DNA of 34,048 bases from contig NZ_CALVGO010000012.1 of assembly GCF_944327125.1 (NCBI RefSeq), positions 1 through 34,048 of the forward strand, in the 5' to 3' direction. Below, piece after piece: positions 8,961 to 18,129 of this stretch. How positions within the stretch are numbered: position 1 is the first letter of the stretch; every line of letters starts with the position of its first letter. Below the pieces are notes generated by a model. The model was given only the letters and a program-made list of their open reading frames with translations, made no database searches and was not told the DNA's origin. This DNA is from an uncultured Faecalicoccus sp. GTDB lineage: Bacteria > Bacillota_I > Bacilli_A > Erysipelotrichales > Erysipelotrichaceae. The position numbers and the translations under genes are program-made.

Positions 8961-8992
8961 TGAAAACTTTTACATTTTGTGTAAGCCTTTAC
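8961..8992. promoter_or_regulatory. cre-like site and nested inverted repeats upstream of the oppA promoter
   Basis: TGAAAACTTTTACA (8961-8974) matches the cre consensus with one mismatch, in the central CG. It overlaps the inverted repeat TTACA-TTTTG-TGTAA (8970-8984). That repeat overlaps a second one, GTAA-GCCT-TTTAC (8981-8992). The cluster is about 40 nt upstream of the -35 box, where an activator or looping repressor could bind. The regulator cannot be named from sequence. Confidence 0.35.
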
Positions 8993-9022
8993 AAAAAAAG
9001 TGAGTTCCTATCGAACCCACTT
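8993..9022 (-). terminator. leuS terminator
   Basis: On the minus strand AAGTGGGTTC and GAACTCACTT form a 10-bp stem with one G-U pair and loop GATAG, followed by seven T. It lies directly after the leuS stop. Confidence 0.88.
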
Positions 9023-9030
9023 GTTCTACA

Positions 9031-11427
9031 TTAATTCGCAACGATATTTACAATTTTCCCTTTAACAACGATGACTTTACGAATTGTTTTCCCTTCAATC
9101 TGATGTTGAACATTTTCCAGTTCCAAAGCCATCTTTTCAATATCTTTTTCATCAAGATCGACCGCTGCTTCAAATTTACCGCGAACTTTACCATTGACCT
9201 GAACGACGATCATTACCGTTTTATCCACCAGCATTTTTTCATCATACGTTGGCCATGGTTCATAGGCAATGGAATCCTTTTGTTCAAAGATCATAGCCCA
9301 CAGTTCCTCGCCTAAATGAGGGGCAAAACAACTAAACATCTTCAAGAAACCAATCGCATACGGTTTATAGATTGTTTTTGCCTTGTAACACTCATTGATA
9401 AAGATCATCATCTGCGAAATCGCTGTATTGAAATTCAAAGTATCGATATCATGCGTAACTTTTTTCACCGTGGCATGATAGACCCTATCCAATGCATGAT
9501 CGTTTTCATCGGTCATATTGGCCACTTCGGTATAGAATCGATTCACTCTTTCCAGCCATTTTCTGGTTCCATCCAAACCGGTTGTTGACCAAGGTAAAGC
9601 CGCTTCCAATGGACCCATAAACATTTCATATACACGTAAGGCATCCGCACCATGGCTTTCCACGATTTCATCGGGATTGATGACATTGCCGCGGGATTTG
9701 CTCATCTTTTCTCCATTGGAACCCAGGATCATACCCTGATGGAAAAGTTTCTGGAATGGTTCTTTAGATTTTACCACACCGCAGTCATACAGCACCTTAT
9801 GCCAGAAACGGGCATAAAGAAGATGCAATACCGCATGCTCCGCACCGCCAACATACAAGTCAACCGGTAACCAGTGTTCCAACAATTCCGGTGCTCCAAT
9901 TGCCTTATCATTTTTCGGATCTATGTAGCGAATATAGTACCAGCAAGAACCAGCCCATTGCGGCATCGTGTTGGTCTCTCTGGTTCCTTTGACACCGTCG
10001 ATTTCAACAGACAGCCAGTCGCTGCAATGCGCCAGCGGACTTTCTCCTGTATCGCTTGGTTTAAAGTTTGTGGTTGCCGGAAGTTCAAGAGGAAGTTCAT
10101 CTACATCGACAGTGCGCATGGTTCCATCTTCCATATGAACGATAGGAATCGGTTCGCCCCAGTAGCGCTGACGTGAGAACAGCCAGTCGCGTAGCTTATA
10201 AGTGGTTTTGGCTTCTCCAACCTTATTTTCTTCCAGCCAGTGGATCATTTTAGAAATCGCTTCTTCCTTATTTAAGCCATCCAGCCATTCTGAATTGATA
10301 TGAACCCCATCTTCTGTAAAGGCTTCTTTTGTGACATCGCCGCCTTGAAGAACCGGAATGATTTCTAAACCAAACTTCTTGGCAAATTCATAGTCACGGG
10401 TATCGTGGGCGGGAACGGCCATGATGGCACCGGTTCCATAACTTGCCAATACGTAATCACTGATCCAAATAGGAACTTTTTTTCCATTAACAGGATTGAT
10501 CGCATAAGCACCTGTAAATACACCCGTTTTATCCTTATTCAGATCCGTACGTTCCAAATCGGATTTGGTCTGGCATAGTTTTTGATACGCCTCTACCTCG
10601 CTTTTTTGCTCCGGTGTCGTGATTTCAGAGACAAAAGGATGTTCTGGTGCCATGACACAGTAAGTCGCTCCAAACAGTGTATCACAGCGTGTGGTGAAAA
10701 CAGTAAACTCCTTGTCGTGTCCATCAATTTTAAATACGACATTGGCTCCCTGTGACTTTCCAATCCAGTTTCGCTGCATTTCTTTGGTAGAAGCCGGCCA
10801 GTCGACTTCATCCAGATCTTTCAAAAGTCTTTCGGCATAAGCTGTAATTTTTAATACCCATTGCCGCATCGGTTTGCGGATGACCGGATAGCCTCCTCGT
10901 TCACTTTTCCCATCGATGACTTCTTCGTTGGCCAGAACCGTCTTTAATTCCGGACACCAGTTGACAGGAATTTCATCCACATAAGCCAATCCTTTTTTAT
11001 AAAGCTGGGTAAAGATCCACTGTGTCCATTTATAATAAGATGGATCACATGTACTGATTTCGCGATCCCAGTCATAGCTGAATCCTAAAGACTGGATCTG
11101 TGCACGGAAATGATCGATGTTCTGTTTTGTGAATTCAGCCGGGTGATGTCCTGTCTGCAAAGCAAACTGTTCAGCCGGCAATCCAAAAGCATCCCATCCC
11201 ATTGGATGCAGAACATTATAGCCTTCCATTCGTTTTTTACGGGCAATGATATCGGTTGCCGTATAACCTTCAGGATGACCTACGTGCAGACCGTTTCCGC
11301 TGGGATAAGGAAACATATCCAGCACATAGTATTTCGGCTTAGAAAAGTCCGATGTATCACACGCAAATGTTTTTTCTTTCAACCATCGGTTTTGCCACTT
11401 TTTTTCAATCGTCTTGTGATCGTACAT
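9031..11427 (-). CDS. leuS: leucyl-tRNA synthetase
   Basis: This cytoplasmic class I synthetase charges tRNA-Leu. At 798 aa it is close to Bacillus-type LeuRS. Motifs in order are the HIGH-type signature [16 protein letters not shown] near residue 45, the CP1 editing domain with [12 protein letters not shown] near 250 and [12 protein letters not shown] near 345, and the catalytic-core segment [16 protein letters not shown] appears in [16 protein letters not shown] near 570, followed by the anticodon-binding and C-terminal domains ending [11 protein letters not shown]...GKIVNIVAN. The start is ATG 11427, with AGGAGG 7 nt upstream; a TTG one codon earlier is poorly spaced. It is a single-gene unit between its own T-box leader and its own terminator. 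Confidence 0.98.
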   Translation of the reverse strand: MYDHKTIEKKWQNRWLKEKTFACDTSDFSKPKYYVLDMFPYPSGNGLHVGHPEGYTATDIIARKKRMEGYNVLHPMGWDAFGLPAEQFALQTGHHPAEFTKQNIDHFRAQIQSLGFSYDWDREISTCDPSYYKWTQWIFTQLYKKGLAYVDEIPVNWCPELKTVLANEEVIDGKSERGGYPVIRKPMRQWVLKITAYAERLLKDLDEVDWPASTKEMQRNWIGKSQGANVVFKIDGHDKEFTVFTTRCDTLFGATYCVMAPEHPFVSEITTPEQKSEVEAYQKLCQTKSDLERTDLNKDKTGVFTGAYAINPVNGKKVPIWISDYVLASYGTGAIMAVPAHDTRDYEFAKKFGLEIIPVLQGGDVTKEAFTEDGVHINSEWLDGLNKEEAISKMIHWLEENKVGEAKTTYKLRDWLFSRQRYWGEPIPIVHMEDGTMRTVDVDELPLELPATTNFKPSDTGESPLAHCSDWLSVEIDGVKGTRETNTMPQWAGSCWYYIRYIDPKNDKAIGAPELLEHWLPVDLYVGGAEHAVLHLLYARFWHKVLYDCGVVKSKEPFQKLFHQGMILGSNGEKMSKSRGNVINPDEIVESHGADALRVYEMFMGPLEAALPWSTTGLDGTRKWLERVNRFYTEVANMTDENDHALDRVYHATVKKVTHDIDTLNFNTAISQMMIFINECYKAKTIYKPYAIGFLKMFSCFAPHLGEELWAMIFEQKDSIAYEPWPTYDEKMLVDKTVMIVVQVNGKVRGKFEAAVDLDEKDIEKMALELENVQHQIEGKTIRKVIVVKGKIVNIVAN

Positions 11428-11444
11428 CAATATTCCTCCTTCAT

Positions 11445-11655
11445 AAAAAAAACGTCCTTATCTAAGGACGTTAATAACGCGGTACCACCTTAGTTCACAG
11501 AACCTGTGCACTTAACTTTCTTTATCGCAGAAAATACGGATAACATTACTTATCAGCTCCTTAGTGAGTTCAAGGCACTAACCAACTGCTTTGCACCAAC
11601 CAGCAGTTCTCTGTATAGCTGTCGACCTTTACTGATCTAATTCATCGCTTTGATG
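11445..11655 (-). ncRNA. leucine T-box leader of leuS (specifier CUC)
   Basis: A complete tRNA-sensing leader lies on the minus strand. Stem I carries AGAGAACTGCTGG...GCAAAGCAG in its distal part. A CTC leucine codon at 11566-11568, within GAACTCACT, is the specifier. The T-box core AACTAAGGTGGTACCGCG occupies 11478-11495 and includes the TGG that pairs with the tRNA acceptor end. The terminator hairpin is AACGTCCTTA/TAAGGACGTT (11451-11472) followed by eight T. Uncharged tRNA-Leu should favour the antiterminator and raise leuS expression. The element is complete and its specifier agrees with the downstream gene. Confidence 0.95.
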
Positions 11656-11660
11656 AAAAA

Positions 11661-11689
11661 ATCATAGCATTTCCCTTTTTTTTCGTCAA
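11661..11689 (-). promoter_or_regulatory. leuS T-box promoter
   Basis: TTGACG (11684-11689), a 17-nt spacer, and TATGAT (11661-11666) lie on the minus strand. Transcription should begin near 11654, the first bases of the T-box. Confidence 0.85.
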
Positions 11690-11710
11690 CCTATTCAAAA
11701 GAATTTAAAA

Positions 11711-13792
11711 TTATCCATTCGGATAGAGTTCAAAATAAGTCTGTAAGACTTCCGGCATCACGTCATAAACACAAATATTACTTTTAAGATTCTGAGAGTT
11801 TTCAGCACTGGTTGGAGCCGCACAGGCAAAACTCATCGTTGGATCTTCGTAAGGCGCAAATCCTACAAAATTTGCCGTCGTGGTTTCTCCTACTTCGGCT
11901 GTTCCTGTTTTACCGGCTACTTCCACATCCAGTTCATTGATTTCATCCCCACAGTTTTCCGAAGTAACACAAGCTCGAAAGCCTTGACGAATGCGGTCTA
12001 GAGACTCTTGATTGGACAAACTCGATTTTAATGTAACCGAATACGATTCTACGACGTTTTGTGAATTACTTTCATTGATTTGGTCCATCACATGGATCTG
12101 ATAAAGGTTTCCCCGTGTGGCAATGGCTGAAACATACTGTAAAAGCTGAATCGGGGTATACATGTCCAACTGACCAATCGAATAGTTCAACGTCATTCCA
12201 GGAACGTTTCCATATCCCATATAACCGCTGACTTCCCCAGGAAGATCGATGCCCGTCTTATTTCCTAAACCAAACATCGAATAATAAGAACGCATCAAAT
12301 CAAGCGTACCCCCTACATCTTCCATCTCCAGCGCTTGTCCTTCTTTATATTCAGCATCTCCCAATCGAATCGCAATATTGAACATATAAACATTACTGGA
12401 AACCGCCAAAGCTTCAATGTCGTCAACAGGGCCATGATTTTGGAAGGAACCAAACTCTTCCCCGCCAATATTCATGATTTCATCTTCAATCACTTCTCCG
12501 GCTTTTACAACGCCTTCAGTTTGTCCCATATAGATCGTGGCTCCTTTAATGCAGGAACCAGGATTGACCAGGGATACATAATTTCCAGAGGCAAAATAGG
12601 TCAGCTTCTTTGAATCCAGATCCATCGTATAACCCGACATTGCCAGTACGTCCCCTGTATTAGGATCCATCATACAAGTAAACAAACTGTCAAACTCTTC
12701 ACGCCCTTCCGTTCCACCTTCTCTTTCAAGAACCGTTTTAAGCGTCTGGTCCAGTTTTTCTTGAAGCTCAATGTCAAACGTCAATATAAGATCATTCCCT
12801 TTTTGAGCAGAACGAGTGACCTCTTTATGGGCAAGTCCATTGGAATCATACGTAATAATGGACTCTTCACTGACTCCGGATAAATAATCATTATAATACA
12901 GCTCGATTCCCGAGCGCCCTACCGGTGAATTGTACTGGAACCCTCGACGAAGGTAGTAGTCTATATTTTCACTGGGAAGGCCCTCCGTACTGGTGGTTAC
13001 CGATCCTAATACATCCGATAAAGTTTCCCCGTAAGGATATTCTCTTTTCCAGCCTCCAAAATCGACATCAAAACCAGGAAATTCGGTTTTGTGTTCCACA
13101 AGGTAGGCAACATCGTCGTCGCTGATATCTTCCAGAATCACATTTTCTAAAGAAGCGGCATTGGATGTGGTCATACGAGTATAAATTCCGTAGATTTTCT
13201 TTTCATCATCCGACATCTCATCAAGATCATCTTGACTCACCCGTTTATAGATCAGCTGCGTCTGTTTAGAACTGGACATTGAACCATTTTGAATGTTCTC
13301 CCATTCTGAATCACTGAAAAGATGACGGCATCGATAATGTGGGTCGTCCTCATCCATTAAGGATGTGTACGCAATATAGGCATCAACAAGATCATTGTAA
13401 GTAAAATCTTTCACATCAACATCAAACACCGAGACAATACGATTGGCATATAACAGATAATCATCGGTTGTCATATTATTAGGTGATGTATAAACAATAT
13501 TATGGCTGACGACCGTTTTTGCCAGAACATTTCCCTTTGCGTCAAAGATTTGTCCTCTTGGCGCACTAATGTATTGGGTCACGCTGGTATAATCATCGGT
13601 CAAAGCGACGTACCGTTCATTGGAAAACACTTGAATATAGATCAAACGAACAAATAGAATCAAAAAAATCACAACGACCATGCTCGCAAAAGCCAGGATG
13701 CGTTTTGAAATAACCTGGTCGACTGGTTGATCGAGGCCACGAGAAAAATAGGTACTTATCCGTTTTTTTATGTTTTTAAAAAATCGCGACAT
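11711..13792 (-). CDS. class B penicillin-binding protein (transpeptidase, PBP2/FtsI type)
   Basis: This is a membrane-anchored D,D-transpeptidase that crosslinks peptidoglycan. A single transmembrane helix lies at about residues 31-52 after a basic cytoplasmic N-terminus. A dimerisation/pedestal domain follows, with SAPRGQIFDAKGNVLA (77-91) and the family signature SPVGRSGIELYYNDYLSG (289-306). The transpeptidase domain carries the nucleophile motif S413-C-I-K416, the SSN triad 465-467 and KTGT 628-631. It is 693 aa. The sequence does not decide between the elongation (PBP2) and division (FtsI) type, and the neighbours give no clue. The start has GGGGG 5 nt upstream. No terminator lies between its stop and the leuS promoter, so read-through into the T-box is possible. 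Confidence 0.93.
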   Translation of the reverse strand: MSRFFKNIKKRISTYFSRGLDQPVDQVISKRILAFASMVVVIFLILFVRLIYIQVFSNERYVALTDDYTSVTQYISAPRGQIFDAKGNVLAKTVVSHNIVYTSPNNMTTDDYLLYANRIVSVFDVDVKDFTYNDLVDAYIAYTSLMDEDDPHYRCRHLFSDSEWENIQNGSMSSSKQTQLIYKRVSQDDLDEMSDDEKKIYGIYTRMTTSNAASLENVILEDISDDDVAYLVEHKTEFPGFDVDFGGWKREYPYGETLSDVLGSVTTSTEGLPSENIDYYLRRGFQYNSPVGRSGIELYYNDYLSGVSEESIITYDSNGLAHKEVTRSAQKGNDLILTFDIELQEKLDQTLKTVLEREGGTEGREEFDSLFTCMMDPNTGDVLAMSGYTMDLDSKKLTYFASGNYVSLVNPGSCIKGATIYMGQTEGVVKAGEVIEDEIMNIGGEEFGSFQNHGPVDDIEALAVSSNVYMFNIAIRLGDAEYKEGQALEMEDVGGTLDLMRSYYSMFGLGNKTGIDLPGEVSGYMGYGNVPGMTLNYSIGQLDMYTPIQLLQYVSAIATRGNLYQIHVMDQINESNSQNVVESYSVTLKSSLSNQESLDRIRQGFRACVTSENCGDEINELDVEVAGKTGTAEVGETTTANFVGFAPYEDPTMSFACAAPTSAENSQNLKSNICVYDVMPEVLQTYFELYPNG

Positions 13793-13834
13793 AATTTCCC
13801 CCTATGTGCTCAATTTAAACATATTTTCTTGGTT

Positions 13835-13862
13835 TTGTCACTTGTTCTTAAATGCTTATATT
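13835..13862 (+). promoter_or_regulatory. probable ispG promoter
   Basis: TTGTCA (13835-13840), a 16-nt spacer and TATATT (13857-13862) precede ispG, giving a leader of about 20 nt. An alternative, TTGTTC with TATACT at 13865-13870, would leave almost no leader. Confidence 0.55.
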
Positions 13863-13889
13863 TGTATACTTCTATTAGGAGTTGATAAG

Positions 13890-14939
13890 ATGAAACGGAA
13901 TCAGACACGTCAGGTTTTCGTTAAAGATCTTCCTTTAGGAAACAATGACCACGTATATATCCAATCCATGTGTAATATAAAAACTTCTCATGTAAAAGAA
14001 GTTACAGATCAAATTCTAACTTTGGAAAATATGGGATGCGAAATCATCCGCGTAAGCTGTATGGACATGGACGATGCTCAAGCGATATCCCACATCAAAA
14101 AGAACATTCACATCCCCCTGGTAGCTGATATTCATTTTGACTATAAATTGGCATTGGCTTGTATAGAGGCCGGAGCCGATAAAATTCGTCTAAACCCAGG
14201 AAACATCGGAAGCCGTTCCAATGTAGAAGCGGTCGTCAGAAAATGTAAAGAAAACCATGTTCCGATTCGCATCGGCATCAACAGCGGATCCCTTGAAAAA
14301 GATATCCACGAAAAATATGGAAAACCTACCGCCGAAGGCATGATTGAAAGTGCGAAGCGTCATGTTTCTATTTTGGAAGATCTGGATTTTTATGATACTG
14401 TATTGTCCTTTAAATCCAGTGACCCCCTTCTTTGTATTGAAACTTACCGCAAAGCCGCTCAAGCCTTTGACTATCCATTGCATTTAGGCGTAACCGAAGC
14501 AGGGACCATGATGACCAGCGCCATCAAAAGTTCACTGGCTTTAGGTACACTTTTATTGGATGGCATTGGAAACACGATTCGAATCAGTGTCAATGGAGCT
14601 CCGCAAAAAGAGATCCCGATCGTGAAAGAACTGTTGAAATCGTGTCGCCTGATAGACAATGTGCCCAATCTTATCGCCTGCCCTACCTGTGGAAGAACGC
14701 AATGGAATATGGAACCGGTCGTAAATGAAATCGAACAATATCTTCAGACAATCAACAAGAACATCACTGTAGCCATCATGGGATGCGCTGTCAACGGGCC
14801 TGGCGAAGCCAAACATGCCGACATCGCAATCGCCGGAGGAAAAAATGAAGGCTTGTTGATAAAAAAAGGAGAAATCATTAAAAAGATTCCTCAATCTGAA
14901 ATGGTAACTATATTAAAAGAAGAAATCGATGCCTTTTAA
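13890..14939 (+). CDS. ispG: 4-hydroxy-3-methylbut-2-en-1-yl diphosphate synthase (IspG/GcpE)
   Basis: IspG catalyses the penultimate step of the MEP isoprenoid pathway, reducing MEcPP to HMBPP with a [4Fe-4S] cluster. The protein is 349 aa. The TIM-barrel part opens with VYIQSMCNIKTS and includes PLVADIHFDYKLAL and KIRLNPGNIGS. The C-terminal cluster domain has the ligands LIACPTCGRTQWN and MGCAVNGPGEAKHADIAIAGG. The reading frame is open upstream of the true start. I chose ATG 13890 because AGGAG lies 8 nt before it and the protein then matches family length. It is a single plus-strand gene diverging from the penicillin-binding protein. Its terminator stem begins inside its last codons. Confidence 0.97.
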   Translation: MKRNQTRQVFVKDLPLGNNDHVYIQSMCNIKTSHVKEVTDQILTLENMGCEIIRVSCMDMDDAQAISHIKKNIHIPLVADIHFDYKLALACIEAGADKIRLNPGNIGSRSNVEAVVRKCKENHVPIRIGINSGSLEKDIHEKYGKPTAEGMIESAKRHVSILEDLDFYDTVLSFKSSDPLLCIETYRKAAQAFDYPLHLGVTEAGTMMTSAIKSSLALGTLLLDGIGNTIRISVNGAPQKEIPIVKELLKSCRLIDNVPNLIACPTCGRTQWNMEPVVNEIEQYLQTINKNITVAIMGCAVNGPGEAKHADIAIAGGKNEGLLIKKGEIIKKIPQSEMVTILKEEIDAF

Positions 14940-14956
14940 CGCATCGATTTTTTTAT
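14923..14956 (+). terminator. ispG terminator, stem overlapping the coding end
   Basis: A perfect 10-bp stem AAATCGATGC/GCATCGATTT with an 8-nt loop holds the ispG stop codon, followed by TTTTATTT. On the opposite strand the tail is T-rich but interrupted, so it may weakly terminate nfo as well. The nfo stop codon (14953-14955) lies in the T tail. Confidence 0.88.
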
Positions 14957-15801
14957 TTAATATTGCGCAAGAGCTCAATTTCTCTTTTGTAAGGAGCAAC
15001 GCCATCAATATAAGGCGTTTCCAAAATCTTTGTGACATCCAACAATTTTGGATGATGTACGATTCTTGCCAGCGATTCCAGTCCGATATATCCCTGTCCA
15101 ATATTGGCATGACGGTCCTTGTGTGAACCTTTTGGATTCTTAGAATCGTTAACATGAACGACTTTTAAACGTTCCAGGCCAAGCGTTCTGTCAAACTCAT
15201 CCAAAACCCGATCAAAATTTGATACATCGTATCCGGCATCATGGATATGACAAGTATCCAGACAAATCTTGATTCGATCTTGTTTGTGGACCCCGTCAAT
15301 GATCATGGCAAGTTCCTCAAAACTGCGGCCGATCTCACTGCCCTTTCCCGCCATGGTTTCTAAAGCAATACAAACTGAACTGGCATCCGAATCTAAAACT
15401 TCGTTCAATCCCTTTACGATACTGGATATGCCTGTTTCCAAGCCCTGTTTGAGATGACTTCCAGGATGAAGAACAAGATAGCTGGCGCCCAAAAGAGCGG
15501 TACGTTCTAATTCACTTTTAAGAAATTCAACACCAAACTGCGCCGTTTGAGGTTTCACCACATTGGCCAGATTGATCAAATACGGTGCATGAACAATAAC
15601 ATGGTCCATAGAAATCGCATGTTGTACCATCAGTTGTTTTGCCTCTTCGATTTTAAAAGAGTCCATGGATATTCTTCGCGTATTGGAAGGTGCTCCCGTA
15701 TAGATCATACAGGCATTGGCGCCATAAGATAGCGTTTCTTTGATACTGCCCAGAAAATAGTCCGGTGCTTTTAATGAGACATGACTTCCTAGATAAATCA
15801 T
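14953..15801 (-). CDS. nfo: endonuclease IV (AP endonuclease)
   Basis: This zinc-dependent AP endonuclease cleaves 5' of abasic sites in base-excision repair. It is 282 aa, the usual length. The TIM-barrel motifs carrying the three-metal site are visible: GSHVSLKAPDY at the start, HAPYLINLA near residue 70, ALETMAGKGSEIG near 146, CLDTCHIHDAGYD near 180, VVHVNDSKNPKGSHKDRHANIGQGYIG near 213-240, and LETPYIDG near the end. Its ATG overlaps the stop of the upstream DEAD-box gene by 4 nt, with GGA 7 nt upstream, so the two are translationally coupled. The same gene pair, cshB-nfo, occurs in Bacillus subtilis. Confidence 0.97.
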   Translation of the reverse strand: MIYLGSHVSLKAPDYFLGSIKETLSYGANACMIYTGAPSNTRRISMDSFKIEEAKQLMVQHAISMDHVIVHAPYLINLANVVKPQTAQFGVEFLKSELERTALLGASYLVLHPGSHLKQGLETGISSIVKGLNEVLDSDASSVCIALETMAGKGSEIGRSFEELAMIIDGVHKQDRIKICLDTCHIHDAGYDVSNFDRVLDEFDRTLGLERLKVVHVNDSKNPKGSHKDRHANIGQGYIGLESLARIVHHPKLLDVTKILETPYIDGVAPYKREIELLRNIK

Positions 15802-17126
15802 GATTCAATCCTTTTTTGACGCTGTTTTTCTTTCGCCCTTTCCTTTTTCTGCCGCTGAATATCTTTTTGAATAATTTCTCTTTTTCGTTTTCTTTTTAAG
15901 CGTTCGATCTCTTCTCTTTTTTTCTTTTTGTAATTTGGTTTTACTTTTTTTGTCTTTTTCGAAACAATTTTTTCAATTTCCTTTTGAAGCGGATCTTGTG
16001 TTCTTTTGCGTTTTTGTCCATACGGCCTTAAAGTGACCCACTGGTGATTCCGAATATCCTTATGTTCAAATACGATGCCCTGTTTGCTCAATTCGTTGAT
16101 CGCAATATTGTCGGTTTCCCGATACAGGGCAATGCAGGTACCATCACGCTGAGCACGGCCTGTACGTCCCGAGCGATGAATATAGAATTTTAGATCTTTA
16201 GGAAATCCGCAAGAGATGACATGAGTGACCCCCTCAAGATCGATACCACGGCTGGCAATATCACTGGCCACAATATAACTTTTCTTCTGTGACTGGATCA
16301 TTCGGATGGCCTGCATTCTTTCCCGAGATTCCAAATCACCGTGAAGTTCGACCAAATCATATCCATGTTCACGAAGATCGCAGGCAATTTGATGTGCCTC
16401 TTTGTTTGTATTGGCAAAAATCAGGCAAACATAAGGATTGATTGTTTTCAAGACGTCCAATAATTTATCTGAATATGTTTTATGCTTGCAAGGAACCAGA
16501 ATATGATGAATGTCACTTTCAAAATTCTGACTGTCCTCAATGGAAATCATAAAAGGATCAAATAAATACTTTTTCAAGAAAGGTTGAAGGGCTTCAGGAA
16601 TCGTAGCCGAAAATACCATAAGCTGAACTTTCTTATCCAATTTAGAAAGAATTCTGTCGATATCTTCAAGAAAGCCAAATTCTAGAGTCATATCCGCTTC
16701 ATCAATGATCATCATTTTCGCTGTATCCAGTCGAAGAGTATTTTCATCAATAAAAAGATCTTTCATTCTTCCCGGCGTACCAATTACGATTTGCGGCTGG
16801 GTCTCTCCCATATTTTTATCCATGCCTCCGGTAATCAGTTTCACCGTAACTCCAAAATGACTGGCTAAAGTTTTACAGCGCTCATACAATTGAAAGGCGA
16901 GTTCACGTGTCGGTGTACTGATAATGGCTTGAACATGTTTCAAAGATGGATCGATCTGTTCAAAGATGGCCATAAAAAAAGCATGGCTTTTCCCAGATCC
17001 TGTACTGGAAATACCAATCAGATCCCGCGTTTTATTCTTTCGTTCGACAACGGATTTTTGAATCGGAGTCAGTGAATGAAAATGTTCAATTTCCATGATT
17101 TGTTCCACAATGTTCTTATTTTCCAT
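15798..17126 (-). CDS. cshB: DEAD-box RNA helicase, CshB-like
   Basis: This is an ATP-dependent RNA helicase of the DEAD-box family. From ATG 17126 (442 aa) the motifs are LTPIQ at 19-23, motif I SSTGSGKS at 40-47, Ia PTRELAFQ at 72-79, Ib TPGR at 117-120, DEAD at 142-145, SAT at 173-175, motif V DIASRGIDLEG at 289-299 and motif VI HRSGRTGR at 317-324. The last 80 or so residues are extremely Lys/Arg-rich, typical of an RNA-binding tail in cold-shock helicases. I chose this ATG because GAGAGG lies 8 nt upstream; ATG and GTG codons slightly earlier overlap the Shine-Dalgarno sequence. The CshB assignment rests mainly on conserved position between ispH and nfo. The family call itself is certain. 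Confidence 0.93.
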   Translation of the reverse strand: MENKNIVEQIMEIEHFHSLTPIQKSVVERKNKTRDLIGISSTGSGKSHAFFMAIFEQIDPSLKHVQAIISTPTRELAFQLYERCKTLASHFGVTVKLITGGMDKNMGETQPQIVIGTPGRMKDLFIDENTLRLDTAKMMIIDEADMTLEFGFLEDIDRILSKLDKKVQLMVFSATIPEALQPFLKKYLFDPFMISIEDSQNFESDIHHILVPCKHKTYSDKLLDVLKTINPYVCLIFANTNKEAHQIACDLREHGYDLVELHGDLESRERMQAIRMIQSQKKSYIVASDIASRGIDLEGVTHVISCGFPKDLKFYIHRSGRTGRAQRDGTCIALYRETDNIAINELSKQGIVFEHKDIRNHQWVTLRPYGQKRKRTQDPLQKEIEKIVSKKTKKVKPNYKKKKREEIERLKRKRKREIIQKDIQRQKKERAKEKQRQKRIES

Positions 17127-17152
17127 ATGCATCACCTCTCAAAATCCAATCC

Positions 17153-17181
17153 ATGATAACATAATTCAGTTTTCAAAACAA
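17153..17181 (-). promoter_or_regulatory. probable promoter of the helicase-nfo unit
   Basis: TTGTTT (17176-17181), a 17-nt spacer and TATCAT (17153-17158) lie on the minus strand. It overlaps the -35 side of the divergent ispH promoter, so the two polymerases could compete. Confidence 0.5.
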
Positions 17182-17198
17182 ATACTTAACTATATAAT
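17170..17198 (+). promoter_or_regulatory. probable ispH promoter directly abutting the start codon
   Basis: TTTTCA (17170-17175), a 17-nt spacer and a perfect TATAAT (17193-17198) are followed two bases later by the ispH ATG codons. The predicted transcription start is about 17205, at the second ATG (17206). No Shine-Dalgarno sequence lies upstream of either ATG. Confidence 0.55.
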
Positions 17199-17199
17199 T

Positions 17200-18129
17200 A
17201 TGAATATGAAATATAAAGTAACAAAAGTAAAGCCGCAAGGATATTGCGGCGGTGTATTGAAAGCCATTCAAATGGCCAAGGAATGCCGTAAACTTCATCC
17301 CAATGAATCCATTACGATCTTGGGAAATCTGGTCCACAACAATTATGTAAAAGAAGCACTAACGCTTTATGATTTAAAAACAGTAGAAGACCCTTCAAAA
17401 ACCAGATGGGAACTTCTTGATTTGGTCGAATCGGGTATTGTGATCTTTACCGCACATGGTGTGAATCAATCGGTAAAGGAAAAAGCCATCAAGAAAGGAT
17501 TGACCATTGTGGATGCTTCCTGTCCTTTTGTTCTTCAAACGCAAAAATTCGTAGAACAAAAGTTGAATGCAGGATACTATGTCTTCTATATCGGAAAAAA
17601 AGGACACCCGGAGGCTGAAGCTATTTATTCTGAAAATGATCGTGTATTTCTTATTGAGAAGATAGAAGATATTCCTAAAAATCTTAAAGGAAACATCTTT
17701 GTGACCAACCAAACCACAATGTCTGTGATCGAGATCAAAGATCTGTTCGCTAAGATCAAAGAGATCTATCCGGATGCCTCCATTTATGATGAGATCTGTA
17801 ATGCAACCCGGGTTCGGCAAGAGGCCATTCTTGCGCTAAAGGATCAAAATGTCGATACTTTAATTGTCGTAGGAGACCCTTCCAGCAACAACACAAAAAA
17901 ACTTTGTGCTATGGGCGTCAGTGCGGCCATCAAAAACGTGTACCGTATCGAAGATCTGCAGCAGCTAAAACCGGAAATGTTCCAAAACGCCAGACATATT
18001 GCGATCACAAGTGGAGCCAGTACCCCGACTTACTTGATGGAACAGGTCTACGAATATTTGATTCACTATCCTTGCCCTAAAGAAAAAATTGATCTGCATA
18101 AGATCCTGGACGAAAAAAGACAGGCTTAG
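17200..18129 (+). CDS. ispH: 4-hydroxy-3-methylbut-2-enyl diphosphate reductase (IspH/LytB)
   Basis: IspH carries out the last MEP-pathway step, reducing HMBPP to IPP and DMAPP with a [4Fe-4S] cluster. It is about 309 aa. Cluster cysteines are in GYCGGVLKA near residue 16, VDASCPFV near 109 and DEICNATRVRQEA near 207. Substrate-binding motifs are TAHGVNQ, KKGHPEAEA, VTNQTTMS and GDPSSNNTKKL. Two starts are possible, ATG 17200 and ATG 17206. Neither has a Shine-Dalgarno sequence, and the -10 box ends two bases before the first, so the mRNA may be leaderless from 17206. The reading frame is open further upstream but without a usable start. It converges on trmK, overlapping it by 4 nt. Confidence 0.96.
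   Translation: MNMKYKVTKVKPQGYCGGVLKAIQMAKECRKLHPNESITILGNLVHNNYVKEALTLYDLKTVEDPSKTRWELLDLVESGIVIFTAHGVNQSVKEKAIKKGLTIVDASCPFVLQTQKFVEQKLNAGYYVFYIGKKGHPEAEAIYSENDRVFLIEKIEDIPKNLKGNIFVTNQTTMSVIEIKDLFAKIKEIYPDASIYDEICNATRVRQEAILALKDQNVDTLIVVGDPSSNNTKKLCAMGVSAAIKNVYRIEDLQQLKPEMFQNARHIAITSGASTPTYLMEQVYEYLIHYPCPKEKIDLHKILDEKRQA

Noticed and set aside
11110-11493. A 127-codon plus-strand reading frame across the leuS start
   Set aside because: It overlaps leuS and the T-box terminator on the opposite strand and has no ribosome binding site.
17395-17820. A 141-codon minus-strand reading frame
   Set aside because: It is antisense to ispH, whose cluster cysteines are all in frame.
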